Assembly: GCF_900107645.1 (NCBI RefSeq)
Contig: NZ_FNQN01000003.1
Location: 1 to 64,000, forward strand
Length of the DNA: 64,000 bases
Direction of reading: 5' to 3'
Source of the DNA: Desulfuromusa kysingii
GTDB taxonomy: Bacteria; Desulfobacterota; Desulfuromonadia; Desulfuromonadales; Geopsychrobacteraceae
In this document: one piece after another, positions 17,236 through 28,168 of the stretch
Position numbering within the stretch: position 1 is the stretch's first letter
Layout: each line of letters begins with the position of its first letter
Notes under the pieces: model-generated
What the model saw: only the letters and a program-made list of their open reading frames with translations
What the model was told of the DNA's origin: nothing
The model's database searches: none
Position numbers and translations under genes: made by a program

Positions 17236-18264
17236 ATGTCAATTGCTAAAAGATTTAAAAAAGCAACCTTTTTACTTGTTGCCGTGTTTCTGTGCAGCTC
17301 AATTGCAACAGTTCAGGCTGCTCCTGTAGAACGCAATTATTTGTTAGCGACTGCATCGACCGGTGGTACCTATTATCCTGTTGGTGTCGCACTTTCAACA
17401 GTTGTCAAGGTTAAACTGCAACCGACGGAGAAGATAGGAATGTCAGCTATTAACTCCGCTGGCTCTGGTGAAAATATTAAGCTTCTGCGCGATAACGAGG
17501 TTCAATTTGCCATCCTTCAGGGCCTTTATGGTGCTTATGCTTGGAATGGTACCGGCCCGATTGCAGGTGAAGGTCCACAAAAGGAGCTTCGTTCAGTAAC
17601 GATGTTGTGGCAAAATGTTGAGCATTTTGCGGTGATGAAGAAATTTGCGAAAACCGGAACAGTTGCTGACCTTGTTGCTATGAAGGGTGAGGCGATGTCG
17701 ATGGGGAAAAAGAATTCCGGTACCTTAGGTTCGAATACCGTTTTACTTGGTAACCTCGGCGTTGATATCGAAAAAGACTACAAGCTGATTCATGTCGGAT
17801 ATGGCCCGAGCGCTGATGCTCTGCAAAATGGTCAGATCGCTGGATTCGGCATTCCTGCTGGTGTTCCCGCAAGTGCTGTTACCAAGGCAGCAGCTAATCT
17901 GGGCGACAAAATGGTTATTCTGGATGTCACTGATGAGCAGATGAAACAAGCTGATGGTGGTATGTTTCTTTGGACCCGTTTTGTGATTCCTGCGGGCACA
18001 TACCCTGGTCAAGAAAAAGATATCAATACCATTGCTCAACCAAACTTCCTCAGTGCCCGTGCCGATGTCGATGAAGAAGCTGTCTATAAGATTACCAAAA
18101 CTATTTATGAAAACCTCGCCTTTTTAGGTGCTATTCATGGTGCTACAAAAGTGATGGCTGTAGAAAAAGCTATTTCCGGTTTGCCAATGCCTCTGCATCC
18201 TGGTGCACTAAGATATTATAAAGAAGTTGGGATTAATGTTCCTGCCCGTCTGATTGCTGATTAA
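17236..18264 (+). CDS. TAXI-family TRAP transporter solute-binding protein
   Basis: Periplasmic binding protein of a TRAP transporter. The 342-residue product has a signal peptide ending TVQA and the TAXI-family start motif ATASTGGTYYPVGVALS, then the usual ...DNEVQFAILQ and the ligand-domain segment LIHVGYGPSADALQNGQI. ATG 17236 has GAGGAGG five bases upstream. The TAXI family binds substrates such as glutamate or 2-oxoglutarate in known cases; the substrate here is unknown. It is first in a two-gene unit with the fused permease and lies behind a sigma-54 promoter. A hairpin between the two genes probably keeps binding-protein mRNA in excess. Confidence 0.9.
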   Translation: MSIAKRFKKATFLLVAVFLCSSIATVQAAPVERNYLLATASTGGTYYPVGVALSTVVKVKLQPTEKIGMSAINSAGSGENIKLLRDNEVQFAILQGLYGAYAWNGTGPIAGEGPQKELRSVTMLWQNVEHFAVMKKFAKTGTVADLVAMKGEAMSMGKKNSGTLGSNTVLLGNLGVDIEKDYKLIHVGYGPSADALQNGQIAGFGIPAGVPASAVTKAAANLGDKMVILDVTDEQMKQADGGMFLWTRFVIPAGTYPGQEKDINTIAQPNFLSARADVDEEAVYKITKTIYENLAFLGAIHGATKVMAVEKAISGLPMPLHPGALRYYKEVGINVPARLIAD

Positions 18265-18279
18265 TCTGTTTATTCTATG

Positions 18280-18309
18280 GTCACCCCTTAAGGGGGTGAC
18301 TGTTTTTTT
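18280..18309 (+). terminator. Intercistronic attenuator between binding protein and permease
   Basis: An 8-bp stem (18280-18287 with 18293-18300) followed by TGTTTTTTT. It lies between two genes of one transporter, so partial termination is likely rather than a full stop. Confidence 0.75.
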
Positions 18310-18327
18310 ATCTGGAGAATAGTTACT

Positions 18328-20412
18328 ATGACGTCACCCGAAACTGAAGTCCATCCTCTCCACACAACGATCATGCTGATTCTCGGTGTTGCTATTTCAG
18401 TGATGCACATCTGGTTCAATGTTGTGACTGTGCTGCCCTCCTTGTGGCAGAATTCATTGCATTTTGCCGGATTTGCTCTGCTTGCAGCGCTGGTTTACCC
18501 GTTCCGGAGGGATGGTTCAATTGCTTGGCGTGTTACGGATGTCTTTTTGGGCTTAACCGCCGCTGGTTCAGCTGTCTATATGATTGCTATGGAAGATGCC
18601 ATTTATGCTCGTGGTGTCACCATGTCGATGACTGAGTGGGTTGTTGGAGTTGTCCTGCTTGTCTGTGCTCTGGAGTTTACTCGGAGAGTCGCAGGTTGGT
18701 TTATCCCTGTCCTTATTGTTATCGCCTTGACCTATGTTGGTTGGTGGGGAACAATGATTCCCGGAGTCTTTAAATTTGCCGGATTATCTCCTGAGACTAT
18801 TTTATTTCGTAGTATTTATGGCGATGATGCACTGTTTGGTACGATCGCACAAATTTCTTCAACATATGTTTTCATGTTTATCCTGTTTGGTGCCTTTCTC
18901 CTCCGTTCTGGTGCCGGAGAATTTGTTATTGATCTCGCGCGCGCAGTGGCCGGTCGCATGGTTGGTGGTCCTGGGCTTGTTGCGGTTATGGCTTCTGGAT
19001 TGATGGGGACTATTTCCGGATCTGCTGTCGCAAATACGGCTTCGACTGGCGTTATTACTATCCCATTGATGAAACGAGCTGGATTCCCCGCTAAATTTGC
19101 TGCCGGGACAGAAGCCGCTGCATCAACCGGTGGGCAGTTAATGCCTCCGATTATGGGGGCTGGTGCTTTTATTATGGCGACCTATACCCAGATATCTTAC
19201 AACACGATTGTTCTGGTGAGTATTCTTCCGGCTATTCTCTATTTTGCAACCGTAGCATTTTTTGTCAGAATTGAGGCGAAGCGGAGTTTCGTCACGGCCC
19301 TTGATGATGAAAAAATCTCTGCCATCGAAGTCCTCAAGAAAGGTGGGATTGTTTTTCTCGCTCCTATTGGAGTGCTCATTGCCCTGCTCATTTACGGTTT
19401 CACCCCGACTTATGCCGCTGGAATAAGTATTGTCGCAGTTGTGGTCTCATCTTGGCTCAGTCCAAATAAAATGGGGGTGAAGGCGATTATCGAAGCCATG
19501 GCCATGGGAGCAAAGAATATGGTCATGACAGCTATCCTCCTATGTGCTGTCGGTCTGATTGTCAATGTTATTGCTACCGCTGGAATCGGCAACACCTTCT
19601 CTTTGATGATTACACAATGGGCAGGTCATAGCATGGTTATCGCTATTCTTCTGGTTGCTCTGGCATCTTTGGTGCTGGGTATGGGACTACCAGTGACAGC
19701 CGCTTACATTGTCCTCGGTACGCTCTCTGCTCCCGCGTTACATGGATTGATAGCAGACGGGATGCTGGTGGAAGCTTTGGCTAACGGTCAAGTCTCTGAA
19801 ACGGCTAAAACGATTTTCATGCTGGCGGCACCAGAGCATCTGGCAGAGATCGGTAACCCGATGAATCATGCGGCAGCACGGGCTATCATAGATGCTGTCC
19901 CGGTTGATTTGATTAGTGCAGTGCGCGAATCGATGTTAAGTGAATCGGTGTTGATGTATGCTCTGTTATCGGCTCATTTGATTGTTTTTTGGCTTAGTCA
20001 GGACTCTAATGTGACCCCACCTGTGGCACTGGCAGCTTTTACCGGTGCAGCAATAGCTGGAACGAAGCCGATGGCGACAGGAGTGCAATCGTGGAAGGTC
20101 GCTAAAGGTATCTACATTGTTCCGCTCCTGTTTGCTTATACCCCATTCATTGGCGGATCTTGGACAGAAGTGTTCTCCATCTTCTTCTTTGCCCTGTTTG
20201 GTCTTTATGCCTTTGCGGCTGCAATTGAGGGATTTATGGAGAACAAGTTGACGATCTTGTTTCGCCTGTTGACTTTAGGATCTGCAATAGCGCTGTTATG
20301 GCCCACGGTCTGGTTTGTTCACCTGCTTGGATTGCTCGTGTTGATTGGAATTTTTGTCCTCAACCGGCGGAGCGTTGATGAGGCAGCGGGAGCTGCTTCT
20401 GTGGCTGCCTAG
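18328..20412 (+). CDS. TRAP transporter fused permease (DctQM type)
   Basis: A 694-residue membrane protein joining the small (DctQ, four helices) and large (DctM, about twelve helices) TRAP subunits in one chain, the arrangement found with TAXI binding proteins. The N-terminal quarter is the Q part. The M part starts near FGTIAQISSTYVFMFILFGAFL and shows MVGGPGLVAVMASGLMGTISGSAVANTASTG and GGQLMPPIMGAGAF, both highly conserved in the family, then GMGLPVTAAYIVLG and SNVTPPVALAAFTGAAIAG. Cation-driven uptake is expected. The ribosome site GGAG is rather far (10 bases) from ATG 18328, which may lower its translation compared with the binding protein. Confidence 0.93.
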   Translation: MTSPETEVHPLHTTIMLILGVAISVMHIWFNVVTVLPSLWQNSLHFAGFALLAALVYPFRRDGSIAWRVTDVFLGLTAAGSAVYMIAMEDAIYARGVTMSMTEWVVGVVLLVCALEFTRRVAGWFIPVLIVIALTYVGWWGTMIPGVFKFAGLSPETILFRSIYGDDALFGTIAQISSTYVFMFILFGAFLLRSGAGEFVIDLARAVAGRMVGGPGLVAVMASGLMGTISGSAVANTASTGVITIPLMKRAGFPAKFAAGTEAAASTGGQLMPPIMGAGAFIMATYTQISYNTIVLVSILPAILYFATVAFFVRIEAKRSFVTALDDEKISAIEVLKKGGIVFLAPIGVLIALLIYGFTPTYAAGISIVAVVVSSWLSPNKMGVKAIIEAMAMGAKNMVMTAILLCAVGLIVNVIATAGIGNTFSLMITQWAGHSMVIAILLVALASLVLGMGLPVTAAYIVLGTLSAPALHGLIADGMLVEALANGQVSETAKTIFMLAAPEHLAEIGNPMNHAAARAIIDAVPVDLISAVRESMLSESVLMYALLSAHLIVFWLSQDSNVTPPVALAAFTGAAIAGTKPMATGVQSWKVAKGIYIVPLLFAYTPFIGGSWTEVFSIFFFALFGLYAFAAAIEGFMENKLTILFRLLTLGSAIALLWPTVWFVHLLGLLVLIGIFVLNRRSVDEAAGAASVAA

Positions 20413-20448
20413 CTTTTTTTATCATCAGTATAATTTTGCAATAACAAT

Positions 20449-20483
20449 AAAAGGCCAACTGGTAAAATAGGTTGGTCTTTTGT
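20449..20483 (+). terminator. Rho-independent terminator after the TRAP genes
   Basis: An 11-bp stem (20449-20459 with 20471-20481, one G-T) ending in TTTT. Confidence 0.8.
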
Positions 20484-20575
20484 TGTTCTGTTGATTGTAT
20501 TTTTAGTGTTGGTTCAGTTATAGTCAGCGTTTATTGACTTATAATGATATTTACACCATCGATAGGAGGAGTAAA

Positions 20576-21671
20576 ATGTTCCGTGAGCCGAAAGAAATAG
20601 CGAGTGATCTGCAAGATAAGCTTCAGGAACTCTGGAGGTATCTTTGACGTTCCAGGAAAACAGGAACGGGTTTTTGAACTTGAAGCAGAGATCGCCAAAC
20701 CAGACTTCTGGGATCGAGGAGATGAGGCTCAAGAGCGTTTAAAGGAGCACACCCGATTGAAAAAGGTGGTTGAGGATTGTGTCTCCACAAAACAACAGTT
20801 AGAAGATATTCAAGTCCTTATTGAATTGGGTGAGGAGGGGGAAGATACTGAAACATTATCCGAAGTCAACTCTTTACTCCCCGAGTTAACCAAGTTGATC
20901 GGTCAGATGGAGTTTGCTCGCATGCTGTCCGGGGAACATGACGCTAATAATGCAACTCTGAGCATTAATGCAGGAGCTGGTGGGACAGAGGCTCAAGATT
21001 GGGCAGATATGGTCTTGAGAATGTATGTGCGTTACTGTGAACGGAAAGGCTTCAAGGTTGAGTTTACCGAATACCAGGCTGGTGACGATGCAGGGTTAAA
21101 AAGTGCAACTATCAGCGTTGAAGGTGATTATGCCTATGGATATTTAAAGTCCGAGAGTGGGATTCACCGCTTGGTGCGAATTTCCCCCTTTGATGCGAAC
21201 TCTCGTCGGCATACCTCTTTTTGTTCAGTATTTATTTTTCCTGAACTTGATGATTCAATTGAGATTGAAGTTGAGGATAAAGATCTCAAAGTTGACACCT
21301 TTCGTGCTAGCGGCGCCGGTGGTCAGCATATTAATAAAACTGATTCAGCTATCCGCATTACCCATATTCCGAGCGGTATTATCGTTGCTTGTCAAAATCA
21401 ACGTTCGCAGCATAGCAACCGTGCCACAGCTATGAAGCAATTAAAAGCGCGCCTTTATGAAATGGAAATCCGCAAGAAAGAAGAGGAGGCCGCTGCTTTT
21501 TCCGAGGATAAGAAGGACATTGGTTGGGGGAGCCAAATTCGATCGTATGTTCTGCATCCGTATCGCATGGTCAAAGATCATCGCACTGGATATGAAACCG
21601 GCAATACTGATGCAGTTCTTGATGGTGATCTTGATGCCTTTATCGAGGCTTACCTTTTAAAAGGAAAATGA
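20576..21671 (+). CDS. prfB: Peptide chain release factor 2 with programmed +1 frameshift
   Basis: Ends translation at UGA and UAA codons. The gene is in two frames: 20576-20644 (23 codons) then a UGA at 20645-20647, with the reading resuming at 20646, giving 364 residues in total. The shift site is the classic one: GGAGG, TAT, CTT, TGA, C, with the internal Shine-Dalgarno three bases from the slippery CTT. The start at 20576 has AGGAGGA five bases upstream. The protein shows the SPF anticodon-like motif (RISPFDANSRRHTSF) that marks RF2 and the GGQ peptidyl-release motif (RASGAGGQHINKTDSAIR). A gene finder would call only the second frame and lose the first 23 codons. Confidence 0.97.
20633..20648 (+). 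promoter_or_regulatory. RF2 programmed frameshift site
   Basis: Slippery codon CTT (20642-20644) followed by in-frame stop TGA (20645-20647) and C, with internal Shine-Dalgarno GGAGG (20634-20638) at the same spacing as in E. coli. Low RF2 slows reading of the UGA and favours the shift, so RF2 controls its own level. Confidence 0.95.
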
Positions 21672-21722
21672 TCGACCGATTAAACAGGCGAGCATCAAGG
21701 TGATCTCATCGGCCCTTTTTTA
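21669..21722 (+). terminator. Probable terminator of prfB
   Basis: An imperfect hairpin: CCGAT (near 21675) pairs with ATCGG (near 21710), with an inner GAGCATC/GATCTC pairing, followed by CCC and six Ts. Confidence 0.5.
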
Positions 21723-21781
21723 GGATCTCGATCAGGTAGTGCAGGACTTTCCTTGCTAATTGATTGACTAACCGGATTTTT

Positions 21782-23300
<1,519 letters not shown>

Positions 23301-23304
23301 TAAC

Positions 23305-24864
23305 ATGGCAGATATCCATAGTGACAAGATCCTGATTCTTGATTTTGGCTCTCAATATACCCAGTTGATTGCCAGACGGGTACGGGAATGTCAGGTTTAT
23401 TGTGAGTTACACCCCTTTGATATGAGCTTGGATGATATCAAAGCGTTTCAACCCAAAGGGATTATCCTCTCTGGTGGACCAAAGTCGGTCTACGAAGAGG
23501 GGGCACCAGAGATCACCGAAGAGTTATTTGAATTGGGAGTACCTGTTCTGGGGCTCTGTTATGGCATGCAACTGATGAGTCGCCATTTTGGTGGGCAAGT
23601 TGTCCCCGCAGGGAAACGGGAATACGGACATGCAGATTTATTAAGTTTGGGGACTCCGGGCCCTTTATTTGATGGTTTCTTTAGCGATGGTGTCAGCTCG
23701 GTCTGGATGAGTCACGGTGATCATGTCGAGACTATGCCGCAAGGTTTTGAAGTCGTCGCTAAAACCAGCAATGCTCCTGTTTGTGCGATCCAGAATGTTG
23801 CTCTCAATCTGTATGGTGTTCAGTTTCACCCAGAAGTCAATCATACTCCCAAGGGTGAGTTACTGATCAATACCTTTGTACGTAAAGTCTGTAACTGCGC
23901 AGGATTATGGACTCCCGGTCAAATTGTCGAAGATGCTATTGTCAAGATTCGTGAACAGGTTGGCAGCGATCAGGTGATTCTTGGATTGTCTGGCGGGGTT
24001 GATTCTTCAGTCGCGGCAGCTTTGATCCATCGGGCAATCGGGGCCCAACTTCACTGTGTTTTTGTCGATAACGGCCTACTGAGACTGAATGAAGGTGATC
24101 AGGTTATGGCCACTTTTGCCGAGAACATGGGGGTCAAAGTGACCCGTGTGAACGCTCAACAGCGTTTTTATGATGCTTTGTCCGGCGTTGTTGATCCTGA
24201 AAAGAAGCGTAAAATTATCGGCAATCTGTTTGTTGACATCTTTGAAGAAGAATCTCAACAGGTTGTCGACGCTAAATGGTTGGCTCAGGGGACCATCTAT
24301 CCCGATGTTATCGAGTCTGCAGGGGCGAAGACAGGTAAAGCCCATAACATCAAGAGTCATCATAATGTCGGTGGCTTGCCGGACTATATGACATTAAAAC
24401 TGCTGGAACCTCTCAGAGAATTATTTAAAGATGAGGTTCGTGCTATCGGCGAAGAACTCGGCTTACCGCAGCAGATGGTTTGGCGCCATCCGTTTCCTGG
24501 GCCTGGGCTTGGAGTGCGTATCCTTGGTGAAGTCAAAGAGGAATATTGTGATATTTTGCGCCGTGCCGATGCCATTTATATTGATGAACTTTATGCCAGT
24601 GGCCATTACCATAAAATAAGTCAGGCTTTTGCCGTATTTTTGCCAGTTAAATCGGTGGGAGTCATGGGGGATGGCAGAACTTATGAGTATGTTGTGGCTC
24701 TACGAGCAGTGGAGACAAAAGATTTTATGACCGCAGGTTGGTATCCGATGCCCTATGAAGATCTCGCCCGCATCAGCAACCGCATCATCAATGAGGTCAA
24801 AGGGATAAATCGGGTGACCTACGATATTTCAAGTAAACCACCTGCCACGATCGAGTGGGAGTAG
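23305..24864 (+). CDS. guaA: GMP synthase (glutamine-hydrolysing)
   Basis: Converts XMP, ATP and glutamine to GMP. The 519-residue protein has an N-terminal class I glutamine amidotransferase domain (catalytic Cys in GLCYGMQLM, His-Glu in FHPE) and a C-terminal ATP pyrophosphatase domain with the P-loop [15 protein letters not shown], followed by the dimerisation domain with [17 protein letters not shown] and the C-terminal [12 protein letters not shown] typical of the family. It is translated four bases behind guaB. A hairpin shared with the convergent chemoreceptor gene ends the operon. Confidence 0.98.
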   Translation: MADIHSDKILILDFGSQYTQLIARRVRECQVYCELHPFDMSLDDIKAFQPKGIILSGGPKSVYEEGAPEITEELFELGVPVLGLCYGMQLMSRHFGGQVVPAGKREYGHADLLSLGTPGPLFDGFFSDGVSSVWMSHGDHVETMPQGFEVVAKTSNAPVCAIQNVALNLYGVQFHPEVNHTPKGELLINTFVRKVCNCAGLWTPGQIVEDAIVKIREQVGSDQVILGLSGGVDSSVAAALIHRAIGAQLHCVFVDNGLLRLNEGDQVMATFAENMGVKVTRVNAQQRFYDALSGVVDPEKKRKIIGNLFVDIFEEESQQVVDAKWLAQGTIYPDVIESAGAKTGKAHNIKSHHNVGGLPDYMTLKLLEPLRELFKDEVRAIGEELGLPQQMVWRHPFPGPGLGVRILGEVKEEYCDILRRADAIYIDELYASGHYHKISQAFAVFLPVKSVGVMGDGRTYEYVVALRAVETKDFMTAGWYPMPYEDLARISNRIINEVKGINRVTYDISSKPPATIEWE

Positions 24865-24874
24865 AGAACATAAC

Positions 24875-24904
24875 AATGGCCGTCTGAATTTTCAGGCGGC
24901 CATT
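24875..24904. terminator. Bidirectional terminator between guaA and the chemoreceptor
   Basis: A 14-bp stem (24875-24888 with 24891-24904, one G-T) flanked by A/T-rich sequence on both sides, in the gap between two convergent genes. Confidence 0.75.
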
Positions 24905-24915
24905 ATTGTTGCTGC

Positions 24916-26706
24916 TTACTTCAGTAGCACCTCTGGGTTGAAGCCCAATCGAACGGCTCCCCAATGTCGACCTGCAAGCAGGATTGGCAGAGAGAGGTCA
25001 CTGAGGACTTCTCCCGTATCCCGCATATAGGTTTGTAGGAGGAAATTCTCTGTGTTCTTGGCACTGCGGGAACCGGTTGGATCGTTGAACATTCTCTTAT
25101 CTCGGCTGTTAGAAATGTCATGCTCTGGATGACCCGTCAGCGGTTCCGCGAAACAACTATTATGGGTTGGTCCATAGCCATTCACATCGACACAAATAGC
25201 AAAAATCCCCGCAGGAATCTGACTGAGGGTCTGATCGTATAACGACTGCAAGTGCTGAGCGAACAGTTGGTCATAGCTGGTCGAATATTTTGTCGGGTTG
25301 GTGTTGGGGATTTCTTTATAATTAACGTCGAAAACGTTGACACCTGTCTTGGATAATTGCTCAATATGTTCTGCCGCTTTATCACGAAAGTTTCGTCCCA
25401 GGGCTAAGATCTGTTCAAAGGCCCCTTCACCTGTAATAAATTTGGCAACCAATTGCTGCAGTGACTCGCTGGTCGTCTGCAGGTTGACTGCTATCTGCTC
25501 TGAAGACGTTGTGCGTTCGCCGACAATATAACTTAAATCCCGAATGTCAGAGACCTGTCTGTGTGTTTCCATATTTGTTGCTGAAATCTCTTCAACCGAA
25601 GCGGTAATCTGTGTCAGTAAACCGTGATTATCATCAAATTCCCGGATAAGATTGCCGTAATGGTCACATGTTGTCTGTGAAACATTCATGGTGTGGGTTG
25701 CTGCTTGATTAATTTTGTCTGCTTCCGCAAGGGCATGATCGATGCTGCTGAGCATATCAGTAATCTGGTCCGCGATTTGTTCACTGGCTTTGTTTGCATC
25801 TTCTGATAACTTTTTGACTTCACTGGCCACGACGGAAAACCCTTTACCCGCCTGACCCGCACGAGCTGCTTCAACGGCAGCATTAAGAGATAAGAGACCT
25901 GTTTGAAAAGAAATCCCCTGAATGGTCGAGATAATTTTACGAATATCCCGGGATTTATCGCCCATAATCTTAATTGATTGATCATGTTGTTTGATCTGCG
26001 CCAACATCTCTTCCATATTGTGATTAACCGACTGTAATTCATTTAGGGAATCACGCGCTGAATTTAAACTTTCGGAGTTTGAGGCAGCGATGTGTTGAGC
26101 ATTGTCAGAGATCCTTCCCAGTGTTTGTGTCGCTTCTTCACTGTTGGCAAAAACAACCGCAGATAGTTCTCCTTGGCTGATTGCCTTACTTGAGGCCTCT
26201 TTTGCTTGATTAACAACAGTCGTGGCACCAACGGCGACGTTGATACCCATTTGCCGCAGACTGTGGACTGTTCCTCGAAGTTGATTAAGGAAGTTATTGT
26301 AATTATAGGCCAGGTCTTGGAACTCATCATGAGTCGTTGCGTGTAATTGATTCGTCAGGTTCATTTCGCCACTATTCATCTCTTCCAGCTGCCGGTTCAG
26401 ATTGTCAACGGGGCGAATAAATAGATAGCGTAAAAACAGAAACGAACCGATTGTTACGATAAATGAAATAAAAAACAAGGTAATGGCTTGCAATGACGCC
26501 CGGTCGACAATGTTGGTTAACAATATTGTTTGCGGGTTATCCGCTGAATTGAGAATATTGCGTAATGCTCTGATATTAGAATAGATACTGATAAACAATA
26601 AAAGTTGTAGAAAAAACATGAATGTAATATTGCCGAATAGCTTTCGAAATAAAGTGTTGAATACGCTTTTTTCGATACGGACATAGATATCTCGAAATAA
26701 TGACAT
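24916..26706 (-). CDS. Methyl-accepting chemotaxis protein with C-terminal sensory domain
   Basis: A 596-residue chemoreceptor. Two transmembrane helices (about 27-50 and 75-97) are separated by only about 25 residues, so there is no real periplasmic sensor. A HAMP domain (about 97-150) and the signalling coiled coil with hairpin tip [14 protein letters not shown] (near 270) follow. After about residue 440 comes an extra cytoplasmic domain containing [43 protein letters not shown] and [11 protein letters not shown], a Cache/PAS-like module seen at the C-terminus of some proteobacterial receptors. Ligand sensing is therefore probably cytoplasmic. No che or flagellar genes are near. The ligand is unknown. 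Confidence 0.9.
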   Translation of the reverse strand: MSLFRDIYVRIEKSVFNTLFRKLFGNITFMFFLQLLLFISIYSNIRALRNILNSADNPQTILLTNIVDRASLQAITLFFISFIVTIGSFLFLRYLFIRPVDNLNRQLEEMNSGEMNLTNQLHATTHDEFQDLAYNYNNFLNQLRGTVHSLRQMGINVAVGATTVVNQAKEASSKAISQGELSAVVFANSEEATQTLGRISDNAQHIAASNSESLNSARDSLNELQSVNHNMEEMLAQIKQHDQSIKIMGDKSRDIRKIISTIQGISFQTGLLSLNAAVEAARAGQAGKGFSVVASEVKKLSEDANKASEQIADQITDMLSSIDHALAEADKINQAATHTMNVSQTTCDHYGNLIREFDDNHGLLTQITASVEEISATNMETHRQVSDIRDLSYIVGERTTSSEQIAVNLQTTSESLQQLVAKFITGEGAFEQILALGRNFRDKAAEHIEQLSKTGVNVFDVNYKEIPNTNPTKYSTSYDQLFAQHLQSLYDQTLSQIPAGIFAICVDVNGYGPTHNSCFAEPLTGHPEHDISNSRDKRMFNDPTGSRSAKNTENFLLQTYMRDTGEVLSDLSLPILLAGRHWGAVRLGFNPEVLLK

Positions 26707-26751
26707 AGGGAATCCTTGTTAGTTACGCCGTTGTAATTCAAGGTTGAGATG

Positions 26752-26780
26752 AAATAGAACAAAGTTATAAGCTTTGTCAA
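26752..26780 (-). promoter_or_regulatory. Candidate chemoreceptor promoter with internal dyad
   Basis: On the minus strand: TTGACA (26780-26775), a 17-bp spacer and CTATTT (26757-26752). A dyad ACAAAG-N7-CTTTGT (26759-26777) fills the spacer and could bind a regulator. Confidence 0.4.
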
Positions 26781-27101
26781 TCATAATAAATAAATCTTAA
26801 GAATAAAATCAAGCTTTTTAAATTTTCATATCAAAAGGTGTTGATATTTCACCAACTCATTGTTTTTTCGCGATTTTTTCTCAGAGGATAAGCAGCCATA
26901 GTAATTGTTCCCATGATCGCAAAATATATAATTTAATTATTTCAGCTGAATTGTGGGGAATGACTAGTCTTTGACAGGGGAAAAACGGGGCTTTATCTAT
27001 TTTCTTCTTAGTGAATGCGACGATTCTCAAACCACAAGAGCATGTATCAGAGTCAATTTTGCAGGTTCGGTCTAAGCCATGATGGCAGTGGCAAATTGAC
27101 G
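26781..27101. other. Intergenic region without a gene
   Basis: A/T-rich spacer between the chemoreceptor and the HNH gene. It contains one dyad, ATATCAA (26828-26834) with TTGATAT (26841-26847). I see no coding potential, tRNA or good terminator. Confidence 0.5.
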
Positions 27102-27485
27102 CTATTGTTTTTGCGAAATTTTTTTAGCGAGGGCAGCAAAGGGTGAATAGGAGAGGGAGTCAGCCTGTTCGGATGCATCGCCGCTTCCTTCTATTCGGTC
27201 TTCTTGAACTCCACGGGTATGTTCATGATCATGGCAATAGATACACAGGAGTTCCCAGTTATTACCATCTTGGGGATTGTTGTCATGGTTATGATCCCGA
27301 TGATGGACGGTTAATTCGCGCACTTTTTTCCCCTCAAAATCACGACCACAGCGGCCACAGACATGGGGAAACAGTTTTAATGCTTTTTCCCGATACCCGG
27401 CCTGTCGTTGTTGCTCCTCTTGGCGCATTTCCGAGACAATTTGATTGCGTTTATCTTCGCTTAATCTGTTTTTAATGTTTGTCAT
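27102..27485 (-). CDS. yajD: HNH nuclease family protein YajD
   Basis: A 127-residue protein of the YajD group with one HNH domain: CGRCGRDF, then LTVHHRDHNHDNNPQDGNNW, then LLCIYCHDHEHTRG. The two Cys pairs form a structural zinc site, and the HHRDHNH segment carries the metal-binding catalytic His. The N-terminal part is a charged helix (RLSEDKRNQIVSEMRQEEQQ). The function in the cell is unknown; DNA binding or nicking is inferred from the domain. The start at 27485 is preferred to 27506 because AGGAG lies between the two ATGs, 10 bases before 27485. It is divergent from the ferritin-like gene. Confidence 0.85.
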   Translation of the reverse strand: MTNIKNRLSEDKRNQIVSEMRQEEQQRQAGYREKALKLFPHVCGRCGRDFEGKKVRELTVHHRDHNHDNNPQDGNNWELLCIYCHDHEHTRGVQEDRIEGSGDASEQADSLSYSPFAALAKKISQKQ

Positions 27486-27595
27486 GATATCGTGGCTCCT
27501 GCACAATTTTCATCGTAGTGTCTTTACAGTTGTCATCATTTTGCTAGAGTTAAACTATATATTCTCACATAAATCCATATGATAGGAGCAGAAAT

Positions 27596-28084
27596 ATGAA
27601 TGTTTTTGATTATGCGTTGAAGATGGAGCTTGATGGTAAGGCTTTCTACGAAAAGCTGGCACAGGAAACCGAGTCAGAGGGATTGCAGAAGATCTTTAGT
27701 GAGTTAGCTGAAGATGAACAAAAGCACTACGATATTTTTGCTCAGCTGAAGAAAAATCAAAATATTGATTCAATGCCGGATAGTGTCGCCTTGGAGGGGG
27801 CAAAAAATATTTTTAGCCAAATGCAGGAAGATCTCTCTGCCCAAAAGTTATTGAAGACAAATCTGGATGCTTACCAGCATGCAATGCAGGCTGAAAAGGA
27901 GAGCGCCAAGCTCTATCGTGACGCGGCAGCTAAAGAGGACAGTCCTGAAGTTAAAGCGTTGCTGTTGAAAATTGCTATTGAGGAAGATAAACACTTTAAT
28001 ATTCTGGAAAATATCTTCGATTTTGTTAACGCGCCGACGCAGTCGCTGGTTTGGGGGGAATTCAGTAATCTCAATGAATATTAG
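27596..28084 (+). CDS. Ferritin-like/rubrerythrin-family diiron protein
   Basis: A 162-residue four-helix-bundle protein. The paired metal-binding motifs typical of rubrerythrin-like proteins are visible: a Glu in the first helix (MELDGKAFYEKLA), EDEQKHY closing the second helix, a Glu in AEKESAKLYRDAA of the third and EEDKHF in the fourth. There is no C-terminal rubredoxin domain, so it is the erythrin type. Likely roles are peroxide reduction or iron handling in an anaerobe, inferred only from the family. ATG 27596 has AGGAG eight bases upstream. Single gene, with a strong terminator after it. Confidence 0.85.
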   Translation: MNVFDYALKMELDGKAFYEKLAQETESEGLQKIFSELAEDEQKHYDIFAQLKKNQNIDSMPDSVALEGAKNIFSQMQEDLSAQKLLKTNLDAYQHAMQAEKESAKLYRDAAAKEDSPEVKALLLKIAIEEDKHFNILENIFDFVNAPTQSLVWGEFSNLNEY

Positions 28085-28122
28085 TGGCCGCTAGTTGCCC
28101 TTTCAGCAACGGGTTGCAGCAG

Positions 28123-28162
28123 CAAGCCCCGACTATTATGTCCAATGGTCGGGGCTTGTTTA
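28123..28162 (+). terminator. Terminator after the ferritin-like gene
   Basis: An 11-bp perfect stem (28123-28133 with 28148-28158) followed by TTTA. It can also serve the convergent acyl-CoA dehydrogenase gene, which ends at 28169. Confidence 0.75.
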
Positions 28163-28168
28163 ATGTCT

